The notes beneath the pieces are model-generated. The model was given only the letters and a program-made list of their open reading frames with translations, ran no database searches and was not told the origin of the DNA. DNA of 36,224 nucleotides from Jeotgalibaca caeni (GTDB lineage Bacteria > Bacillota > Bacilli > Lactobacillales > Aerococcaceae). Each line of letters opens with the position of its first letter. Positions within the stretch are counted from its first letter, which is position 1. The stretch is from assembly GCF_028863945.1 (NCBI RefSeq), contig NZ_JARBEA010000025.1:1-36224 (forward strand), read 5' to 3'. This document shows positions 17,284 through 26,806 of this stretch, one piece after another. The position numbers and the translations under genes are program-made.

Positions 17284-19242
17284 TTATGGGTAGATGATGC
17301 GATTTTTTTCGTCAACGACACCTGACTTACGATAGTAGTAGGTGTTTACTTGGTCTCGCCATTCCGTTGCACAGCGCATTTGTTCAATCAATCTGAGGCG
17401 GACATTCTCATAGTCCTCTTCAGCAAGCTGACCTTTGAGGGATTCCCATTTTTCTTGGTAGCCCTTCACTGCTTCTACGCCAACAAAGTGCGTATCATAG
17501 ATGTGTTGGATGACCGTTTTACCACTTTTCAGTACATGCGTATAAGGAACATGGTGGAAGAACAATAGCAACTCATCTGGGCAAGTTTCGATGTGCTCAT
17601 ATTTTTCGAAATTCTCTGGGTAATACTGACTCGTATAACCTGTTCCGGTAGCTACCGTTCGGTCTACGCCGAGCCCATTGCGATCAGAGAAGTGGTACGT
17701 TCCCCACATCGAGTATTCATAGCCATCGATATTTGGTCCATAATGATGATTCGGTTCGACCATCCAGCCTATTCCTAATGGAGAGGTATACTCTTCATAG
17801 ACGTACCGAGAAGTCATCATGATTTCTTTCAATACTTCCTTCGCCGCATCGTCCAAGGTGAACGTTCCAGCAATCCACTCTTCCAAAATTTCTTCAGCCG
17901 TTAAACTTGCATCCCATCCTAAACGCCCAAATCCGTAGAAGTTTGCTTGTGAGAGCTTGTGCCCTGTCCAGTTATTATCCAGACCTACGTTGGTAACAGC
18001 AGTAATGCCATTTAAGCTTGGATGTTCTGGATAGCGATTCAAAACTTTTTGAATCGTGCTTCCTTCTCCTTCTGCATGCGTATCGAAGTCGAGAACTTCT
18101 TTCCATAAAGGTACGAGATAGAAGATATGCTTTTGTTGACCGGTGTATTCTTGCGTAATTTGAAATTCAAGAATTTGGTTTGTTTTCTTCAATGCACCAA
18201 ACAAAGGTGATACAGCTTCGCGCACTTGGAAATCCATTGGTCCGTTCTTGATCTGCAAAACAACATTATCTAAAAATTCACCATCTAGCGGTGCGAAGTG
18301 GTCATAGGCTGCTCGAGCCCGGTCAATTGTACGATTACGCCAGTCTTGATGGTTGTCATAAACAAAGCAACGCCAGAAGACAACGCCTTGATACGGAGCA
18401 ATTGCCCGACCGAGCATGTTGGCACCATCTGCATGGTTACGTCCATACGTAAATGGTCCTGGTCGATTCTCGGAATCTGCTTTCACTACAAAGCCACCAA
18501 AATCACTGATTTTTGCATAAATGGTATCCGCCGCTTGTTGCCACCAAGCTTGCACCGTTTCATCAAGCGGATCAGCTGTAGTCAGTTCTCCCATTTCAAT
18601 CGGCGCTGCGTAATTGATACTTAGAAACAGCTTAATTCCATAGCTTCTGAAGATTTCTGCTGCCTTTGCAACTTGGCTCAACAGCGGTTCTCTGATTAAG
18701 TACGTTTCTACTTGATGCACATTGACGTTATTAATGGTTAATGCATTGATGGATACAGAAGCAAGGAGTCGTGCATACTCTCTTACGCGATCCCAATCTT
18801 CACGGAATTGATTGTCACGAAAGAATATCGAATCTCCTGCATACCCTCTCTCAATGGATCCATCCATGTTATCCCAATGGTTGACCATCCGGAACCGATT
18901 ATCAGGAATGGATTCTAGCTCTACTACTGGTTTCCCTTGGCTGAATAAACGAAGAAGATGATAGAATCCGTATAGCCAGCCCTTTGAAGTAGCGGCTGTA
19001 ATGATGATTTGGTTCTCTTTCTGTTCCATCCGGAACCCTTCTTCGCCTAAGTTTGCAAGTGGTTTCATTTCAAAGAAAAGCTGAGCTTCTTTTGAATCTT
19101 GAACTTTCTCTGCGGCAAAAAAGTGTGTGAGTTCTTGTTCTAGCGTTTTCGACAAATTCGTCTCTGTAGAAAAGGCATAGCTTTGTATCGAATGATCTAT
19201 GTGTATATGATTTAACCAGCATTTATCTAAGTTTACTGACAT
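17284..19242 (-). CDS. aguA: GH67 alpha-glucuronidase, intracellular
   Basis: Cleaves (4-O-methyl)glucuronic acid from the terminal non-reducing xylose of aldouronates. The hallmark [16 protein letters not shown] spans residues 121-136. Candidate catalytic residues are Glu258 ([11 protein letters not shown]), Asp337 (NGPMDFQV) and Glu365 (ITQEYTG). They keep a constant offset of 27 from Glu285, Asp364 and Glu392 of the Geobacillus T6 enzyme. The 652-residue length is normal for the intracellular group and there is no signal peptide. AAAGGAG lies seven bases before the ATG but can pair with an upstream CTCCTT (19250-19269). First gene after the XylR-controlled internal promoter, directly followed by the transporter. 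Confidence 0.96.
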   Translation of the reverse strand: MSVNLDKCWLNHIHIDHSIQSYAFSTETNLSKTLEQELTHFFAAEKVQDSKEAQLFFEMKPLANLGEEGFRMEQKENQIIITAATSKGWLYGFYHLLRLFSQGKPVVELESIPDNRFRMVNHWDNMDGSIERGYAGDSIFFRDNQFREDWDRVREYARLLASVSINALTINNVNVHQVETYLIREPLLSQVAKAAEIFRSYGIKLFLSINYAAPIEMGELTTADPLDETVQAWWQQAADTIYAKISDFGGFVVKADSENRPGPFTYGRNHADGANMLGRAIAPYQGVVFWRCFVYDNHQDWRNRTIDRARAAYDHFAPLDGEFLDNVVLQIKNGPMDFQVREAVSPLFGALKKTNQILEFQITQEYTGQQKHIFYLVPLWKEVLDFDTHAEGEGSTIQKVLNRYPEHPSLNGITAVTNVGLDNNWTGHKLSQANFYGFGRLGWDASLTAEEILEEWIAGTFTLDDAAKEVLKEIMMTSRYVYEEYTSPLGIGWMVEPNHHYGPNIDGYEYSMWGTYHFSDRNGLGVDRTVATGTGYTSQYYPENFEKYEHIETCPDELLLFFHHVPYTHVLKSGKTVIQHIYDTHFVGVEAVKGYQEKWESLKGQLAEEDYENVRLRLIEQMRCATEWRDQVNTYYYRKSGVVDEKNRIIYP

Positions 19243-19249
19243 TTTCCTG

Positions 19250-19269
19250 CTCCTTTGCGGTTCAAGGAG
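19250..19269 (-). promoter_or_regulatory. Hairpin able to mask the GH67 ribosome binding site
   Basis: In the mRNA CTCCTT pairs perfectly with the Shine-Dalgarno AAGGAG across an eight-base loop (GAACCGCA). It would lower translation start of GH67 unless opened. Whether anything regulates it cannot be told from the sequence. Confidence 0.45.
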
Positions 19270-19287
19270 GATGATATCGCCCTCATT

Positions 19288-19301
19288 TGCAATCGATTAC
19301 A
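19288..19301 (-). promoter_or_regulatory. cre site in the GH67 leader
   Basis: TGTAATCGATTGCA on the minus strand matches 13 of 14 positions of TGWAANCGNTNWCA. It lies about 80 bases after the predicted transcription start, where CcpA would act as a roadblock. Confidence 0.7.
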
Positions 19302-19352
19302 ATTCGAACCAAAAAATTTTATTTTCTAATCCTATTTTTGTACTCATTACAC

Positions 19353-19375
19353 TAGTTTGTTTATCTAATAAACTA
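19353..19375. promoter_or_regulatory. XylR operator of the GH67-transporter promoter
   Basis: A 23-base palindrome, minus strand TAGTTTATTAG-A-TAAACAAACTA, with paired arms TAGTTT/AAACTA. It is almost the same as the known Bacillus megaterium xyl operator and lies just downstream of the -10 box at 19387-19392. Confidence 0.85.
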
Positions 19376-19386
19376 ACTGTACTCAA

Positions 19387-19415
19387 ATAATAAATGATAT
19401 TCGCCTACCTGTCAA
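19387..19415 (-). promoter_or_regulatory. Sigma-A promoter for GH67 and downstream genes
   Basis: TTGACA (19410-19415), a 17-base spacer and TATTAT (19387-19392) on the minus strand, followed by the XylR operator and a cre. The esterase gene upstream shows no terminator, so read-through from GH115 may add to it. Confidence 0.85.
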
Positions 19416-19435
19416 GGCTTTTTCCAGCATTTTTG

Positions 19436-21340
19436 TTAGCGTTTCCTATTCTTTTCATCTTCCCATCTCCAGATGAAAGGAGGGATTGGATTCCCCTCTT
19501 TACTGAAATAAGGCGGATTTTCTGGATTATTTGTAAAGGCATAACGGACTCCTGTTACCGTCCTTTTTTCTGGGACAAGCACTACAATTTGGGTCCCTTC
19601 TGCATATGAACTTGCTTCCACCCATTCTCCATTTTCTGTTTCCAGTTCAAAGTAGGAATTCGAAGAGTGTGTCATCATTTCATCCCCTACATTCTGGAAT
19701 GAAAGTAGAAGCCTTCCTCCTTGATCCTCTACGTTTAGAAGTTGAGGCTTAGGCAGATAAGAATTGTCTTCGTAGACCATTCGTAAGGCATCTTTTGCCA
19801 GGCGGATTCCGATGTCCTTTTTATTTTGTGGATGGAGATCATTCCCTTCTCCGATATCAATCGTCACCGTCATTGCAGTCATGGGTACTTCTCGTTCCAC
19901 TCTTGCTTGCTGCTCCCTTAATTCTGCCCAATTCTGCCCTTCTTCTCTGACAAGTGGTTCATGGTAGTTGGCTAATTGGACAAACAAGAATGGAAGTTCT
20001 TCTTGCCAGCTCGTTCGCCAACGATTGATCACGTTCTTGAATAGAGGTGCGTACGTTTCAGGGTTTCCTGAATTGGATTCTCCTTGATAGAAAAGGAATC
20101 CTGCTATTCGATAATGGCGGATTGGATGAATCATGGCATTATATAACCCGGTCGGCTTGTACTGGAAGAAAGTCATTTGGGTGGATGGTTCACTAGTTGC
20201 TACCCGTTTGTATTTCCATGCTCCAGAAAGATCCAATTTCGTTTCTTTCCCTTCCATGCCATAGAACTTCCCAGGTACGAATCCACCATTCTCGCCATTC
20301 AAAACCAACCGCACTGCTAACACATTTTCCCCTTCTTTTAATATTCCTTCCGGGACTGGGTAACGGCGTGGCGGATAACGATACTCTGTTTTCCCCACAA
20401 AGGTGCCATTTACGTAAACTTCATCATAGTCAATGATTGCCCCTATCTTCAAGAGCGCTCGTTCCGAAAAGTCATTGCTGTCTTCTATGGTAAACGTCTT
20501 ACGGAACCAGATAGATCCTGGTTGATTGGCTAGCTCTGTTTCATCAAACAAGGTAGGGACATTCATTTCTGCCCAATCGGTGTCATCATAGTCTACCTTT
20601 ATCCAGTTGGAATAATCTTTGTCTTCTTTTTCTTGAGCCTCGACGGATTGATACCACTGATTGGTTCTTTCTTCGTCTTCCCGTTTTACGGACGTTACCC
20701 ACTCGTCCTGTCGAAGCTGGTCTAACTCTTCCTTAACCAAAGGGTTATCCTTCAGGTCCTCTTCCTTCATCCACGCTTCGGCTGGTGTTCCCCCTACGGC
20801 AGTTAGAATCATTCCAATGGGAACATCCAGCGCTTGATGCAGATGTGCAGCAAAAAATGTACCGACTGCACTGAATGCGAGAATATTTTGTGAGGTGGCC
20901 GTTTTCCATCCAGCAGCTTGCTCCCCTATTTCTTGTGGTCTGTGGAAGTTATATTCAATGGGCACATGGAACTCCCGAATCAACGGAAGATTCATGTGCT
21001 TGATTTCTTCTTCATATAAATCTAAAGTTCGTCCAAGCGGCAATTCCATATTCGACTGCCCGCCTGCCATCCATACTTCGCCCACATACACGTCTTTCAG
21101 AACAATGGTTTCACTGCCCTCAATGGTCAGTTCATAAGGGCCACCTGCAGGAAGAGGCTCCATTTCTAAGAGCCATTTCCCTGCTTCATTTACGATTCCT
21201 TCTACTTGTTGATTTTGAAAAGTGATTTGAACTGTTTCTCCTGGATGATCAAATCCCCAGAAGGTATGTTTTTTATTTCGTTGCAAAACCATCCCATCGC
21301 TGAGGATGGATGGAAGCTGAAAGCCCGTTTCTTTTGTCAT
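19436..21340 (-). CDS. Sialate-O-acetylesterase-like (SGNH) esterase, probable intracellular acetylxylan esterase
   Basis: Probably removes acetyl groups from imported xylo-oligosaccharides. The catalytic Ser96 lies in MAGGQSNME, and the Asp-x-x-His motif in GEGNDLHPQNKKDIG near residue 540. An N-terminal beta domain (about 8-82) precedes the hydrolase fold. A GH2-like jelly-roll segment (about 265-370, with IWFRKTF, VYVNGTFVG and GENVLAVR) is inserted into the hydrolase, an arrangement known in this family. AAGGGA is nine bases before the ATG at 21340; the ATG at 21349 has none. No signal peptide. It follows GH10 after 16 bases. Sialic acid is an unlikely substrate in this operon. Confidence 0.87.
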   Translation of the reverse strand: MTKETGFQLPSILSDGMVLQRNKKHTFWGFDHPGETVQITFQNQQVEGIVNEAGKWLLEMEPLPAGGPYELTIEGSETIVLKDVYVGEVWMAGGQSNMELPLGRTLDLYEEEIKHMNLPLIREFHVPIEYNFHRPQEIGEQAAGWKTATSQNILAFSAVGTFFAAHLHQALDVPIGMILTAVGGTPAEAWMKEEDLKDNPLVKEELDQLRQDEWVTSVKREDEERTNQWYQSVEAQEKEDKDYSNWIKVDYDDTDWAEMNVPTLFDETELANQPGSIWFRKTFTIEDSNDFSERALLKIGAIIDYDEVYVNGTFVGKTEYRYPPRRYPVPEGILKEGENVLAVRLVLNGENGGFVPGKFYGMEGKETKLDLSGAWKYKRVATSEPSTQMTFFQYKPTGLYNAMIHPIRHYRIAGFLFYQGESNSGNPETYAPLFKNVINRWRTSWQEELPFLFVQLANYHEPLVREEGQNWAELREQQARVEREVPMTAMTVTIDIGEGNDLHPQNKKDIGIRLAKDALRMVYEDNSYLPKPQLLNVEDQGGRLLLSFQNVGDEMMTHSSNSYFELETENGEWVEASSYAEGTQIVVLVPEKRTVTGVRYAFTNNPENPPYFSKEGNPIPPFIWRWEDEKNRKR

Positions 21341-21356
21341 TTTTCCCATTCCCTTT

Positions 21357-22364
21357 TCATCGAGTCGGATTTCCTATTATATTCCAAAAAGAAGACTTTG
21401 GCTGGCTCTTTTCGTCAAATACAAACGGCCAGTTTTTTCGTCCCCGCACTGGGAAGTCATCCAGCCAAGTATAGCTGTCGTCTACCCCCCAGAATGTGAC
21501 TGAGTCAATAACGTCTTGGTAGCTCTTGAAGACTTGGAAGAATTGCTCATAGCGTTCTGCTTGTTGTTGGAGCATTGCTTCAGTTGGCATCAACAAAGAG
21601 GTTCGTTTGTCTTCATGATCAAATACCGACACATCCATTTCGGTAACATGTAGTCGTAACCCTAAGGAAGCATACTTCTCAATGGCAGCTTTGATGGCAT
21701 CCATGCTTGGGCTGGTTAAGTTCCAATGGCATTGAAGACCGATACCATGAATCGGTACGTCTCGTTCTAATAGGGAACGGACCATCCGGTAAATTTTATC
21801 GGACTTTTCTGGCGAAGATTCGTTATAGTCATTATAGAAAAGCTCTGCCTTTGGATTGGCTGCGTGTGCCATGCGGAAGGCTGTTTCAATAAAGGAGTCA
21901 CCAAGAATTTCCAGCCACTTTGATTTTCTTAGAATATCGTTTCCCTTATCATCAACTGCTTCATTGACAACGTCCCAGCATCGAATATCATCTTGATAGT
22001 GCCCGAGAACCGTCTCCATATGCGTCTGCATCCGTTCAAGCAATTGTTCTTTAGAAACGATCTGTTCTCCGTTACGAAATACCCATTCCGGTGTTTGGTT
22101 GTGCCAGACAAGCGTATGACCGCGTACGGCCATCTGATTCTGCTTGGCAAATTGAACGATTTGGTCTCCTGCCGCAAAATCAAAGACCCCTTCTGTTGGT
22201 TGTAAGCTTTCAAATTTCATGCAGTTTTCAGCAGTCACACTGTTGAATTGTTCTGCAATAAAGGTCCCTCTGTCCCGTAATACAAATTCATTTACCGCTG
22301 CCCCTACCTTAAAGGAGTCTTGGAAGACTTCTTTTAGTTGCGGGAACGTTTGAAATTCAGTCAT
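21357..22364 (-). CDS. GH10 endo-beta-1,4-xylanase, intracellular
   Basis: Cuts the backbone of imported xylo-oligosaccharides. A single catalytic barrel of 335 residues has no signal peptide and no binding module, like intracellular XynA2/IXT6-type enzymes of Paenibacillus and Geobacillus. Acid/base Glu135 is in WDVVNEAVDD and nucleophile Glu242 in LHVTEMDVSV; GHTLVWHNQTPEW (82-94) is a GH10 signature. The frame is open up to 22409, but AGGGGG lies nine bases before the ATG at 22364, which starts the normal fold. It follows GH8 after 13 bases. Confidence 0.95.
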   Translation of the reverse strand: MTEFQTFPQLKEVFQDSFKVGAAVNEFVLRDRGTFIAEQFNSVTAENCMKFESLQPTEGVFDFAAGDQIVQFAKQNQMAVRGHTLVWHNQTPEWVFRNGEQIVSKEQLLERMQTHMETVLGHYQDDIRCWDVVNEAVDDKGNDILRKSKWLEILGDSFIETAFRMAHAANPKAELFYNDYNESSPEKSDKIYRMVRSLLERDVPIHGIGLQCHWNLTSPSMDAIKAAIEKYASLGLRLHVTEMDVSVFDHEDKRTSLLMPTEAMLQQQAERYEQFFQVFKSYQDVIDSVTFWGVDDSYTWLDDFPVRGRKNWPFVFDEKSQPKSSFWNIIGNPTR

Positions 22365-22377
22365 CGATTGATTCCCC

Positions 22378-23514
22378 CTATTCCTTCTCCCACATCCGAT
22401 ACTTCCCACTCAAAGCCAAGAAAGCAAAGAAGTACAGACAGTTATCATAGTATCGGTTGCGCCCATCACGTAAAGGTGTTTCCCATAGCCGTTCGATATA
22501 TTCTCTTCCTTTTGTCACATCGTCATAGGCAAGTGCCGCCATTGCATTCGTTGCGAGCAAGCCAATCGGGTGGCGAGACTCTTCGTCAAAAGGAGTACCA
22601 TCGATTTGGTATTTCTTATAGGCTTCGGCTGGAATTCCCTTGAAGTAGGTGTGCAATTTTTCTACCACTGTAACTGGAGTATGTTCGTTGCCGAACCACT
22701 CATAATCTAAACCAATGTTGGCTGCTGTTCGGTACGAATCACTATAGAAGTGGCCGAATCCGCGTTCATCATTTGGCGTACCGTCATAGTATGCATATTC
22801 TGGTGTCATTCCTGTTTCTGGATGAGCAGAGATTGCGATATAGTCACGACTTGCTTTCGCTGCTTTGCTCCAGAAGTCGCGGTCTTCTTCATTGGCTGAA
22901 TGAGCAAATAATTCATAGAAATGCGGGACGTGATAGGAAGGGTCGCTAAACTCTACTCCTGGTACAAATTTGATGAGGTAGTTTTCCAGATTCCACATCG
23001 AATCTCCCTCTAGTTCTGTTCCCTTGTGCAGACAGTCTGATAAGATCTGGCGTGCCATCTTGTCGTATTCATAGATACCCGTTCCATTTCCCCAGCGTTT
23101 AGCGGCAAGGAAAAGTGCCATCGCAAAGAATTCTTCTCCGTCAGGTGCAGGACCGTCATCAATTTTTTCTCCATCTGGCGTACAATGCCAAGCAAAATAG
23201 CCTTTATGGAATCCTGATTGATGGTACATATTTTCGTAAGACCATTTCCACAGCCGGTTAAATACCTCTTGATCCCCCATTTGAAGGGCCATCATCATTC
23301 CATACGACATTCCTTCACTGCGCGCGTCATCATTTCCAGTATCTAACATATACCCGCTATCTTCTGTTTCGAAATAGATGCGGTACGGAGAAGACTCATC
23401 CTTGAACAATGCTTCCCAGATTCCTTGAACGCGGTTCTCAATTTCTGCTTGATCATAGCCACATTCTGCAAATGCATTGCGGTATTCCCCTGTATAAAAT
23501 GCCCCTTTTCTCAT
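22378..23514 (-). CDS. GH8 reducing-end xylose-releasing exo-oligoxylanase (Rex type)
   Basis: Removes single xylose units from the reducing end of xylo-oligosaccharides. The (alpha/alpha)6 barrel shows Glu67 in DARSEGMSYG (acid) and Asp259 in FYSDSYR (base). His315 in ESRHPIGLL is the probable counterpart of the His that sets Bacillus halodurans Rex apart from endo-acting GH8 enzymes. The 378-residue length and absent signal peptide fit that enzyme. The start overlaps the GH115 stop by four bases (ATGA), so translation is coupled; GGAGCAGG provides a ribosome site. The exact catalytic numbering is by analogy. Confidence 0.93.
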   Translation of the reverse strand: MRKGAFYTGEYRNAFAECGYDQAEIENRVQGIWEALFKDESSPYRIYFETEDSGYMLDTGNDDARSEGMSYGMMMALQMGDQEVFNRLWKWSYENMYHQSGFHKGYFAWHCTPDGEKIDDGPAPDGEEFFAMALFLAAKRWGNGTGIYEYDKMARQILSDCLHKGTELEGDSMWNLENYLIKFVPGVEFSDPSYHVPHFYELFAHSANEEDRDFWSKAAKASRDYIAISAHPETGMTPEYAYYDGTPNDERGFGHFYSDSYRTAANIGLDYEWFGNEHTPVTVVEKLHTYFKGIPAEAYKKYQIDGTPFDEESRHPIGLLATNAMAALAYDDVTKGREYIERLWETPLRDGRNRYYDNCLYFFAFLALSGKYRMWEKE

Positions 23515-26500
23515 TTTCCTGCTCCTTTAATTGTTTTTTTATATTGAAAGTCTGTGGAGACTCCTTCAACCGTTATACTGATTTCTTCGACGCCATGATT
23601 CGGTAAAGCAAAGGTATACATTTCTTCCTGTTCTTTCTCTAAGCGAACCACCATTTCTGTCGCTGGTTCTGGAGAAACACGCAAGATAAAGGTATGAGAA
23701 CGCTCGTCTTGATTATGCACTGAAATTTGTAAGAGTTGCTTCTCCAATTCTTGATGCATCCGAATGGTTCCTTGTACCGTTATGGTTTCTTTTTTTGGTG
23801 CCACGTAGGTACTGATGGAAAAAGGATCCAGAATCGGCTCGGAGAAAACGGCAGACACATTGCTGGATTCGTCTATCATGCGGATACTTTCCGGTGCCCC
23901 TAAGAAACTTTGTGCTGCCTTGCCATTATCCATTATGATTTTTTGCAGCACGATTTCTGGGCTCAGGAATGTGACGGTCAAAGTGTGCCAACCTGGTTCG
24001 AGCTGTCTCGTTTGATGCTTCGCGATACGGGCATTAACAATAACCGTTTCTTCCCATTCCTGTTGATTTGGTTCGTGTCCATTACGAGAGACCGTATCTA
24101 GTTGAGTCATCGGCTCTTCGTCCATTTGTAGCCCAATCGGCGCTCCATTTGCGGCTACATAATCCAGGAACGGCGCCATGATCAAGGTGATTTCCTTTTC
24201 GCCTGGTTCAAACAAGTAGAAATCGTAGCGTAAAGATGGATACTCTTCCTTTTCCTCCCAGTCGGTCGCTACCTCTTCCGATTGAACAAGGAGAGCCATT
24301 GACGACTCTGTGCGCCCATAGTGTGGAATTTCTTCCAGAAAACTGCCTTGTTTTTCTGAATAGTGAGCTGCTTCGATTGAAAGGACATCATCTGTTTCGA
24401 TATGACCGCGTCTTGGCTCCACTACTTCTCTTCGTTCTGCAAGGATTGGAACGTCGTGCGTCTTCCCTTCACTTGTGATTTGGATTGTGGTTTCTACTCT
24501 TCCTTCGATTTGTTCGAAGTCTATTTCGAACGGGATCCGTTTCAATTCGGTTACCCAGCCATTCGGTTCGGATACGTTTATCCAAGGTACATTTGCTTCG
24601 ATTTCAAATGGGACCGGTGTCAATCCTGTGTTGTACAATTCGAAATAGAGCACTTGGTTCGAGTAGTTGGTGTATACAGACCGGTTTGATTGCGCAACAT
24701 GCAACTCGCCTATTTCTTTCTCTTCAAAGCGGCTTGTTGCTGGGATTTGATTCGTTTCAGGCTGTTGCCAGTAGGTATAACCAATATGCGTTTGACTCAT
24801 CATGTGGTTCCATTTCCCAAAGGCATTACGATGATGATAATCAAAAGTCAGTAACTTATCTTCTTCAAAAAGTGCCTCTACTTGATCAGCAACTCGGTTC
24901 GCTATGATCCGACCTTCTTCGGCATACTGCTGATTTAATGCTGCCAACACATACATTTTAAGAACATGGTAGGAAGCTTTGGCCGGGTAATAACCTACCT
25001 GAAAGAATGCGTCTCGGTACGCTTCTGGTAATTCTTCGAGAAGCGTTTCCGCAAGTTGAACGATTTTCTCAAAATGAGCCAACTCGCGCTCTGCTTCTTG
25101 ATGATTATTCAATGCATAGAGTGGTCCGCCATTCAAATGTTCGGGCTTTATTTTCCCGTTCATCCGCGAGTACCCTGTAATGACAGCCGCTACTCCTTCA
25201 GCATATTCCTTGCCAAAAGTAGCTGTTGCCCAATCGAGCGTGTAGGCTTCTAAAGAATCGGCCGTAAAGTCATCCATGTTCCAAGCCATTTTTAAGAAGA
25301 ATGTCATTTGGAATTCCATCGGTTTGATATCCCCAACATTTAGAATCCAAATTCGGTCGGCGCCATATCGGTATGCCTTCTGCATTTGCTCCCAAATTTT
25401 CTGCAGTGGAACGGTATTGACCCATTTATAGGAACGCGGTCCGCCTACATAATCCAAATGATAGTAAATTCCAGCGCCACCTGTTCTCATTCTCTCTTCT
25501 GCTGTTGGCACTCTTCGTAAATTCCCGAAATTATCATCGGACCACAGCAAGGTCACATCATCCGGCACACGTAAACCAGCTTCATAGTAATCCATTACTT
25601 CTTTATACAGAGCCCATAGTTGTGGTACTTCTTCGGCTGACTTTTGGTGATTGCGACTAATTATTTCTCGTTGGTCTGCGATAATTTTTTCCATCAGCTT
25701 CATTTTTTCTTCGAAGCTTAGGTCGGTTTCCATCGCCTCATCGCCGTCCCCTCGCATGCCAATGGTAATGATATTTTCATACGGCTCGCTGCGCTTGATG
25801 CCTTCATCCCAAAATTCGTACAGTACTTCTCCATTTTTCTCGTAATCCCATGCACCATTTCGATGCCGTTTCCAATCTTCATGCGGACGTGCCATCGGTT
25901 CATGATGAGACGTTCCCATCACAACGCCGTAGCGATCAGCAGTCGCCGCGTTTTTTTCGTCGTCTTCATAAAAAGAGCTGTCCCACATGGCTGGCCAGTG
26001 ATAGTTGGCTTTGAGGCGCAGTGTGAGTTCAAATACTTTCTCATAAAAGTCAGCAGTAAAGTCAGCATGGTTCTTCCGTACCCACGTCATGAGTGATGGT
26101 CCCTCATCGTTAATAAAGAAGCCGCGATACTTCACAGAAGGTTCGCCTTGTTGGACGCTCGTCTGCTTCAAGTAAATACGCTCTTGTTTTTGAACAGGAA
26201 CATCCATCCACCAGTACCAAGGTGAAACGCCTAGTTGTTCCGATAGGTCATACATGCCAAAAATCGCGCCCCGTGGATCACTGCCGGCGATTACAATCAG
26301 TTCATGAACCGCGTCCACCGCGTTTTCCAGATAAGTGATGGAGTAGGATTCCCATTTTCCGTTTAGTTGGGTGACATCCAACTTCCCGCTGTCAACCAGC
26401 TGTTGTAAGAGTGGACTCGTTCCAACGGTTCCAACCACAATGGCACGAGCTACTGGTTCTTCGGGAAATGCAGGAAGCAAGCGTGGTGATTCGTCAGTCA

Positions 26501-26663
26501 CCCGCTCCCAATCTTTTCTGAAATCATCGCTTGCTCGGCGCACCGATTCTTTTTCAACCTGATCTACGATAATAGCAGGAACCGAAATTCCTTTCTCTCT
26601 ATCAAAAAATAAGGAGTACCCATTTATCCTTTCAAAAGAAACCAATGAACTTCTACTCATCAT
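23511..26663 (-). CDS. GH115 alpha-glucuronidase
   Basis: Removes (4-O-methyl)glucuronic acid from terminal and internal xylose residues, complementing GH67, which works on terminal ones. The large protein (1050 residues) shows the GH115 order: N-terminal alpha/beta domain (ARAIVVGTVGTS, IIVAGSDPRGAIFGMYDLSE), a barrel with KYRGFFINDEGPSLMTW, NYHWPAMWDSSF and LWSDDNFGNLRR, a helical region and a C-terminal beta-sandwich (about 770-940). No signal peptide. Two adjacent ATGs (26663, 26660) both suit the upstream GGAG. First gene of the xylan operon, driven by the cre/XylR-controlled promoter divergent from xylR. Confidence 0.94.
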   Translation of the reverse strand: MMSRSSLVSFERINGYSLFFDREKGISVPAIIVDQVEKESVRRASDDFRKDWERVTDESPRLLPAFPEEPVARAIVVGTVGTSPLLQQLVDSGKLDVTQLNGKWESYSITYLENAVDAVHELIVIAGSDPRGAIFGMYDLSEQLGVSPWYWWMDVPVQKQERIYLKQTSVQQGEPSVKYRGFFINDEGPSLMTWVRKNHADFTADFYEKVFELTLRLKANYHWPAMWDSSFYEDDEKNAATADRYGVVMGTSHHEPMARPHEDWKRHRNGAWDYEKNGEVLYEFWDEGIKRSEPYENIITIGMRGDGDEAMETDLSFEEKMKLMEKIIADQREIISRNHQKSAEEVPQLWALYKEVMDYYEAGLRVPDDVTLLWSDDNFGNLRRVPTAEERMRTGGAGIYYHLDYVGGPRSYKWVNTVPLQKIWEQMQKAYRYGADRIWILNVGDIKPMEFQMTFFLKMAWNMDDFTADSLEAYTLDWATATFGKEYAEGVAAVITGYSRMNGKIKPEHLNGGPLYALNNHQEAERELAHFEKIVQLAETLLEELPEAYRDAFFQVGYYPAKASYHVLKMYVLAALNQQYAEEGRIIANRVADQVEALFEEDKLLTFDYHHRNAFGKWNHMMSQTHIGYTYWQQPETNQIPATSRFEEKEIGELHVAQSNRSVYTNYSNQVLYFELYNTGLTPVPFEIEANVPWINVSEPNGWVTELKRIPFEIDFEQIEGRVETTIQITSEGKTHDVPILAERREVVEPRRGHIETDDVLSIEAAHYSEKQGSFLEEIPHYGRTESSMALLVQSEEVATDWEEKEEYPSLRYDFYLFEPGEKEITLIMAPFLDYVAANGAPIGLQMDEEPMTQLDTVSRNGHEPNQQEWEETVIVNARIAKHQTRQLEPGWHTLTVTFLSPEIVLQKIIMDNGKAAQSFLGAPESIRMIDESSNVSAVFSEPILDPFSISTYVAPKKETITVQGTIRMHQELEKQLLQISVHNQDERSHTFILRVSPEPATEMVVRLEKEQEEMYTFALPNHGVEEISITVEGVSTDFQYKKTIKGAGK

Positions 26664-26747
26664 GTCTGCTCCATTCTTTGTCTATAAATTTCTCCTAGCT
26701 CTGCTTTCCAAAACCAATAAAATATGCTAAAGTGGACGTACGTAGAG

Positions 26748-26768
26748 TTAGTTTGGATAGCTAACTAA
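26748..26768. promoter_or_regulatory. XylR operator downstream of the GH115 promoter
   Basis: The palindrome TTAGTT-TGGATAGCT-AACTAA carries 6-bp perfect arms and a further inner G/C pair. It lies immediately downstream of the -10 box at 26778-26783, as in classic Bacillus xyl promoters. The centre differs from the 19353 site, so affinity may differ. Confidence 0.8.
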
Positions 26769-26777
26769 TTAAGAATA

Positions 26778-26806
26778 ATAGTAAAGTAATCGTTTTCAGT
26801 TGTCAA
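26778..26806 (-). promoter_or_regulatory. Sigma-A promoter of the GH115-GH8-GH10-esterase operon
   Basis: TTGACA (26801-26806), a 17-base spacer and TACTAT (26778-26783) on the minus strand. The spacer holds a cre and the XylR operator follows. The -35 box overlaps that of the divergent xylR promoter. Confidence 0.85.
26785..26798 (-). promoter_or_regulatory. cre site inside the GH115 promoter
   Basis: TGAAAACGATTACT on the minus strand matches 13 of 14 positions of TGWAANCGNTNWCA. It sits between the -35 and -10 boxes, so CcpA binding would shut the promoter directly and could affect the overlapping xylR promoter. Confidence 0.8.

Noticed and set aside
19436-21340. True sialate esterase involved in sialic-acid use
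   Set aside because: No sialic-acid gene is near and the operon is devoted to xylan; acetylated xylose units are the likelier substrate.
24485-24907. 140-codon open frame on the plus strand within GH115
   Set aside because: It is antisense to the GH115 gene and has neither start signals nor a protein-like composition.
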